Virus record (IMG/VR): IMGVR_UViG_3300021368_001851
Coordinates: 1 to 26,189 of that record
Strand: one strand, 5' to 3'
Source of the DNA: a virus
DNA: 26,189 bases
Shown: positions 23,032 through 26,189 of the stretch, one piece after another
Position numbering within the stretch: position 1 is the stretch's first letter
How the letters are laid out: every line of letters starts with the position of its first letter
Position numbers and translations under genes: made by a program
The notes under the pieces: generated by a model
Databases searched by the model: none
What the model was told of the DNA's origin: nothing
Seen by the model: only the letters and a program-made list of their open reading frames with translations

Positions 23032-23377
23032 GGTAATCTTAATAGGAAATATAGGCAAAGACGCAGAAACTAAGGATGCGGCGGGAGTGGCTGTAACAAA
23101 ATTGTCATTGGCTACAAACGAAAGCTACAAAGACAATGCAGGCGATTGGCAAAGCCGAACGGAGTGGCATAATGTTATTGCGTGGCGGCAATTAGCCGAA
23201 CGCGCGGCAACTCTAAAGAAAGGCGATACAGTATATGTGGAGGGCAAACTAACAAATCGAAAATGGGAAGACAGTTACCAGGTGACGCGCTACATTACTG
23301 AGGTAGTAGTTTCTTATTTTAGAATCCTAACGAAAAAAACCCAACCGGAGGAAGGGCCGGATTGGCTGCATGAATAA
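23021..23377 (+). CDS. ssb: Single-stranded DNA-binding protein
   Basis: Encodes 118 aa. The OB-fold sequence is clear: NRVILIGNIGKDAETKDAAG, LSLATNES, QSRTEWHNVIAWRQLAERAA, LKKGDTVYVEGKLTNRKWED. It coats ssDNA during phage replication and recombination. The usual flexible linker and acidic tip (DDDIPF type) are missing; the protein ends EEGPDWLHE, so interaction with host partners may differ. It overlaps the upstream gene by 11 bases and the downstream gene by one. Confidence 0.95.
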   Translation: MVNRVILIGNIGKDAETKDAAGVAVTKLSLATNESYKDNAGDWQSRTEWHNVIAWRQLAERAATLKKGDTVYVEGKLTNRKWEDSYQVTRYITEVVVSYFRILTKKTQPEEGPDWLHE

Positions 23378-23805
23378 TGACGTACAATTTGACTATACCG
23401 GAGGAAGTAACGAAATTCAAACAGCGTACTGACTTTTTGATTTCAAAAGGAAAGAAAGTTGAATTAACAGAAAAAAGGTACAACCGAACTATAAAACAAA
23501 ACAAGTACCTGCATTTGATTTTTGGATGGTACGGGATTGAATTAGGTTATACAAGAGATGAAGTGAAGCAGGATATTTTCAAGCGTGATGTTTGTAAAAG
23601 TGTTTTTGAGAGAGTGAAAAATAGCAGGGTAGTGTATAGAAGTACATCCGATTTGAACACGATTGAAATGACAACAGCGATTGAAATGTTTAGAAACCAC
23701 GCCAGTAAGGATTTGAACATCTACCTGCCGGATCCAAACGAACAAGAACAACTCCGCAGCATGGAAGAACAATTGAGCCGCTACGGAAATCGGCAATACA
23801 TATAA
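23377..23805 (+). CDS. NinB-like recombination/replication accessory protein
   Basis: Encodes 142 aa. RYNRTIKQNKYLHLIFGWYG (about 39-58), then TRDEVKQDIFKRDVC and a STSDLNTIEMTTAIEMFRNH helix, ending LPDPNE, resemble NinB/DUF1367-type phage proteins, in which an R-x-x-x-Q-N motif and a K-x-x-F segment are typical. NinB of lambda binds ssDNA and acts in recombination; the adjacent SSB gene fits. The identification is by pattern memory and moderate. It ends the operon; a strong terminator follows. Confidence 0.6.
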   Translation: MTYNLTIPEEVTKFKQRTDFLISKGKKVELTEKRYNRTIKQNKYLHLIFGWYGIELGYTRDEVKQDIFKRDVCKSVFERVKNSRVVYRSTSDLNTIEMTTAIEMFRNHASKDLNIYLPDPNEQEQLRSMEEQLSRYGNRQYI

Positions 23806-23825
23806 GAACTGAGAACTGTCTTTTT

Positions 23826-23862
23826 GCCGGGGCAGTTAGAGATGAGGCCCCGGCGTTTTTTT
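23826..23862 (+). terminator. Terminator after the recombination genes
   Basis: An 8-bp GC stem, GCCGGGGC (23826-23833) and GCCCCGGC (23847-23854), with a 13-base loop, followed by G and seven T. It ends the operon that contains ssb. The same 8-base arms occur, in opposite order, in the long-loop structure at 25937-26002. Confidence 0.88.
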
Positions 23863-23893
23863 AATCTGACATTTAATTGAAAAACTATAAATT

Positions 23894-24661
23894 ATGAAAG
23901 ATAAACCGAGTTATTACGGGATACTCCCCGCAAATGTCAGATACGACAAAAGACTCAAACCTATGAGCCGAATAATGTATGCGGAAATAACGGCATTATC
24001 TAACAAATGGGGTTATTGTACTGCAAACAATAGATACTTTGCCGACTTATACGAAGTTTCTACCGCGACGGTTAGCCGTTGGTTTAGTCAGCTTGTTAAA
24101 CTAGGGTACGTCAAAATAGATATAGATAAGGCAAAAGGAAACGAAAGGAAAATTTACCCTTATGACCAAAACGTCAAGACCTATAAACAAAAAGATCAAA
24201 ACCCTATTGACAAAAAGATCAAAACCCCTATTGACGAAAAGATCATATATAATAATACAAGTATTAATACTACAAGATTAATAGATAGAGAGGACACCCG
24301 CGCAAAAACTACTTCATTAAATTCTTCTTCTGAAATTCAAAAAGAAAAAATTGCGGCAAAAAGAAAAAGGTTTCAACCTCCCACACTCGAAGAGGTGGAA
24401 GCTTACATGCTGCACATCGTAGACTCGACAACAGCAACTAAGCAAGCAAGCCTTTTTTACAATTACTACGAGTCAAACGGTTGGAAGGTCGGACGCAACA
24501 AAATGAAAAAATGGAAATCGTCTGCATCAGGTTGGATCGGAAGAATGAATAATTACACATCAACCAATATAAAAAATGAAAAAACAAATGATACTTATGG
24601 AGCGGCAAGAATTGACACGCTCAGAGCCGCACTTGCGGAGCTTAACGCAGGTGATTATTAA
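23894..24661 (+). CDS. Replication initiator with winged helix-turn-helix
   Basis: Encodes 255 aa. The N-terminal 85 residues (ILPANVRYDKRLKPMSRIMY, NNRYFADLYEVSTATVSRWF, LVKLGYVKI) are a winged helix-turn-helix domain of the type found in phage replication initiators (O/DnaD-like). A Lys/Asn/Thr-rich linker (about 90-155) contains the DNA iterons. The C-terminal domain starts FQPPTLEEVEAYM and has YNYYESNGWKVGRNKMKKWK, a DnaD-like ending shared by many phage replication proteins. It most likely binds the origin inside its own gene and loads helicase. The next gene starts 11 bases before its stop (GTG) or, alternatively, 86 bases before. Confidence 0.8.
   Translation: MKDKPSYYGILPANVRYDKRLKPMSRIMYAEITALSNKWGYCTANNRYFADLYEVSTATVSRWFSQLVKLGYVKIDIDKAKGNERKIYPYDQNVKTYKQKDQNPIDKKIKTPIDEKIIYNNTSINTTRLIDREDTRAKTTSLNSSSEIQKEKIAAKRKRFQPPTLEEVEAYMLHIVDSTTATKQASLFYNYYESNGWKVGRNKMKKWKSSASGWIGRMNNYTSTNIKNEKTNDTYGAARIDTLRAALAELNAGDY
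24167..24290 (+). other. Candidate replication origin: iterons plus AT-rich stretch inside the initiator gene
   Basis: Tandem repeats run head to tail: a degenerate copy at 24167-24187, CAAAAAGATCAAAACCCTAT plus TGA at 24188-24210, a 24-base copy at 24211-24234, and a partial copy from 24235. The two best copies are 23 bases apart and are therefore read in different frames (QKDQNPI versus KKIKTPI), so the repetition is at DNA level. Each of the last three copies contains GATC. A 50-base AT-rich stretch follows, with the palindrome AGTATTAATACT (24260-24271). The layout matches lambda ori in the O gene. Confidence 0.68.
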
Positions 24662-25409
24662 GTTATCTGGCGAAGTTCAGAAAGCGGAGGTACAGACAGC
24701 AATCAAAGGACACTTGGAGCAGATCAGGCATTTGCAACCGGAAACGGCTAACGCGGTGTTGTTGGCAGAAGTCACACGATTAGCAAAAGAGTATGGAGCG
24801 CGGCAGGAAATAGAGCAAAGTGTATTAGTGGAGGCTACAAGATTTATTATTGCGTCTTTTCCTTGGTTAGGTGTTCGAGAAATCCGCACCGCTTTTAGGT
24901 GGCACGCTTCCGGCAAAACAACAGATCAGGCCGGGGAGATGTATGGCGGAGTGTTCAACGTCCGGGCATTAGGTGCGATTTTGGCAGCGTACAATGAAAC
25001 GCGAAAAAAGATAGTAGCGGAGTATTTGGAATTGATAGCGAAAGAGGAAGCAGGAAGAGAGGAAGCAGAGCGGAGAGCAAAACAAAAGGTCGCATTTGAA
25101 AAGAACTTATTGGCATCTGTTAACCGCGCACGGGCTCAGAAATTACCCTGGAACAGCATTCCGGCTGATTGGCACGATTGGTTACAGAATATTGGAAAGC
25201 TGAAATACACAGATGAAGAAAAAAGGAAAGCATGGAATGATGCAGCAGTGGAGGTAGAAAACGAGAAGAACGAAGAACGAGCGGAGGCAATGGTAGGAGA
25301 CAAGATGAATAGAACGCAATTATTGAAAGCAATAGGACGGCAAGACAATAAAGCGAGACGAGTGACATTAGCGAAAAAATTATTGGTGTATAGAAAAATG
25401 ATGATATGA
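24651..25409 (+). CDS. Replication-associated helper-like protein
   Basis: From the GTG at 24651 it encodes 252 aa; an in-frame ATG at 24576 would add 25 residues but overlap the initiator gene by 86 bases. I prefer the GTG because MIIKLSGEVQKAEVQ is a cleaner start. Residues about 40-130 (EIEQSVLVEATRFIIASFPW, IRTAFRWHASGK, YGGVFNVRALGAILAAYNE) have the helical pattern of proteins found next to initiators in Bacteroidota phages. A long charged helix follows (EAGREEAERRAKQKVAFEKN), then a basic C terminus. Possible helicase loader or replisome partner; function not established. It overlaps the next gene (ATGA). Confidence 0.65.
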   Translation: MIIKLSGEVQKAEVQTAIKGHLEQIRHLQPETANAVLLAEVTRLAKEYGARQEIEQSVLVEATRFIIASFPWLGVREIRTAFRWHASGKTTDQAGEMYGGVFNVRALGAILAAYNETRKKIVAEYLELIAKEEAGREEAERRAKQKVAFEKNLLASVNRARAQKLPWNSIPADWHDWLQNIGKLKYTDEEKRKAWNDAAVEVENEKNEERAEAMVGDKMNRTQLLKAIGRQDNKARRVTLAKKLLVYRKMMI

Positions 25410-25765
25410 ATGAAATTAAAGAACAAATCCCTGAAGGGACTCGAATGGCTTCTATTATTATACAATGCGTTCAGGCGGTACAAATTGCGCACGGCGTAAG
25501 CTTTGAGGAAATTAGAACAATGAGATTAAGAACTATGGCTGTGGTTCTTGCTCGCTATTCACTTTTCACGCTGCTGATTGAAGAAACAAAACTAGGAGTT
25601 CGGGAAATTGAGAAAATGATGGGAATGAGTAAAGGCAATAGTTACCGATTCAGAAAGATTATAGGCGAAAACAATTCACCTGTTTTTGATGCAGTGCGAA
25701 AAGCCAATAGAAAAGTTTTTAATGAAATAGTTAAAATTCAATACGATGAAAAAATACCTTTTTGA
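25406..25765 (+). CDS. Small protein resembling DnaA domain IV
   Basis: Encodes 119 aa. The segment VSFEEIRTMRLRTMAVVLAR, YSLFTLLIEETKLGVREIEK, MMGMSKGNSYRFRKII (about 32-90) follows the helix order of the DnaA C-terminal DNA-binding domain: a basic helix with R-x-x-x-V-x-x-R, then a helix-turn-helix. The DnaA RDHTTV-like signature is replaced by SKGNSYRF. There is no AAA+ domain. It may bind origin or promoter DNA. Its start is inside the stop of the upstream gene, and its 3' end overlaps the following small gene by 20 bases. Confidence 0.6.
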   Translation: MNEIKEQIPEGTRMASIIIQCVQAVQIAHGVSFEEIRTMRLRTMAVVLARYSLFTLLIEETKLGVREIEKMMGMSKGNSYRFRKIIGENNSPVFDAVRKANRKVFNEIVKIQYDEKIPF

Positions 25766-25871
25766 AACAGAGGAAAGCAAGAACTTAACCAAGAAACAAC
25801 AGGAAGAGGCTAAAAAATTAGCCGACAAGATACGAGCAGCAGCAGAAGAGCTGCTAAAAGAGAGTATGTAG
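25746..25871 (+). CDS. 41-aa helical protein
   Basis: Encodes MKKYLFETEESKNLTKKQQE and then EAKKLADKIRAAAEELLKES, ending M. It is almost entirely charged helix (Lys, Glu, Ala), without a family I recognise. It overlaps the preceding gene by 20 bases in another frame, which suggests translational coupling. It ends the replication operon; two hairpins follow. Confidence 0.5.
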   Translation: MKKYLFETEESKNLTKKQQEEAKKLADKIRAAAEELLKESM

Positions 25872-25886
25872 TAGTTATTTGTTCTC

Positions 25887-25910
25887 GGTGCGGTCAAAAG
25901 AGACCGCACC
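25887..25910. promoter_or_regulatory. GC-rich hairpin after the replication genes
   Basis: A perfect 9-bp stem, GGTGCGGTC (25887-25895) and GACCGCACC (25902-25910), with loop AAAAGA. There is no immediate T run; TTTTT starts at 25922. It could stabilise the transcript end or be a weak terminator together with the next structure. Confidence 0.55.
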
Positions 25911-25936
25911 TGAATTTGGAGTTTTTCGTAATCATA

Positions 25937-26002
25937 GCCCCGGCAATTATTATCTAACAATGTTGAATGATTTTTTAACCGTACCTCGCCGGGGCATTTT
26001 TT
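25937..26002 (+). terminator. Terminator-like stem with unusually long loop
   Basis: Arms GCCCCGGC (25937-25944) and GCCGGGGC (25988-25995) enclose 43 bases and are followed by ATTTTTTAATT. The T run supports a terminator, but the loop is far longer than normal. Between the stop at 25871 and the next start at 26024 there is no gene. Confidence 0.55.
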
Positions 26003-26023
26003 AATTAACAAAACCACATCAAA

Positions 26024-26189
26024 ATGGAAAACGGGCAAAAAGTACATCACCGGACAGCGAAGGCAAATGGGATCGTTAAGCGAATAAGCAATGTAAACAG
26101 GAATATGATATATGTCGTGTTTCACTGCAACAACGATTGGGATAATTACGCTAATTACTCAGCCGCGTTAATTTCGAAGAGCAGTCTTG
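26024..26189 (+). CDS. Partial small hypothetical gene at the window end
   Basis: An open frame from ATG at 26024 runs off the window with 55 codons visible (MENGQKVHHRTAKANGIVKR, MIYVVFHCNNDWDNYANYSA). The A-rich leader resembles other starts here. The pattern G-x-V, Y-V-V-F and a Trp/Asn/Tyr stretch suggests a small beta-rich domain protein; family not recognised. Confidence 0.6.
   Translation, partial: MENGQKVHHRTAKANGIVKRISNVNRNMIYVVFHCNNDWDNYANYSAALISKSSL

Noticed and set aside
24576-24650. ATG at 24576 as start of the helper-like gene
   Set aside because: It would overlap the initiator gene by 86 bases; GTG at 24651 gives an 11-base overlap typical for this genome. Not fully excluded.
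25887-25910. Riboswitch or tRNA
   Set aside because: Single simple hairpin without conserved core, anticodon arm or CCA-like end.

Overview
This window looks like about 26 kb of a tailed phage or prophage (siphovirus, HK97-type head) that infects a member of the Bacteroidota. The host call is inference from several signs. Most genes lack a clear Shine-Dalgarno sequence and start after A-rich leaders. Cleaved signal peptides are followed by Gln (ALG-Q, ATG-Q), and two proteins carry lipoboxes. One promoter-like TATATTTG box fits the Bacteroidota TAnnTTTG form. The tail-fibre repeats are also of the type seen in phages of this phylum. No integrase, terminase, endolysin, tRNA or CRISPR array is visible, so this is only part of the phage genome.

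Layout: 1-375 is a GC-rich degenerate pentamer array (GCCNN). 381-1506 holds two minus-strand genes with a structured leader at 1510-1600. 1703-8158 on the plus strand is the classic head and head-tail block: portal, prohead protease, major capsid protein, small basic protein, gp6-like connector, head closure protein, gp10-like protein, DUF3168-like tail terminator, tail tube, and a tail assembly chaperone pair that appears to be joined by a -1 ribosomal frameshift. 8140-12831 encodes the tape measure and a tail tip/hub candidate. 12828-18219 is unusual: four consecutive genes in the tail-fibre position each start with a secretion or lipoprotein signal, and two of them share near-identical DNA modules. 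18283-19505 ends the late block with small membrane and coiled-coil proteins, including a holin candidate, and a strong terminator.

19573-21294 is a convergent minus-strand operon: a 38-aa ribbon-helix-helix (RHH) protein, then two membrane proteins. A divergent AT-rich control region (21295-21444) separates it from a plus-strand early block that begins with very small genes, two of which encode RHH proteins. The early block continues with a probable recombination protein, SSB and a NinB-like protein. After a terminator come a winged-helix replication initiator with an iteron array and AT-rich stretch inside its own gene (a lambda-like origin candidate), a helper-like protein and a DnaA-domain-IV-like protein. 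The window ends inside a further small gene.

The points most worth following are the exported tail-fibre gene cluster, the intragenic origin, the tandem hairpins with complementary loops in front of the left minus operon, the RHH minigene cluster around the divergent promoter, and the pentamer array, whose G-rich strand could form many two-layer G-quadruplexes.
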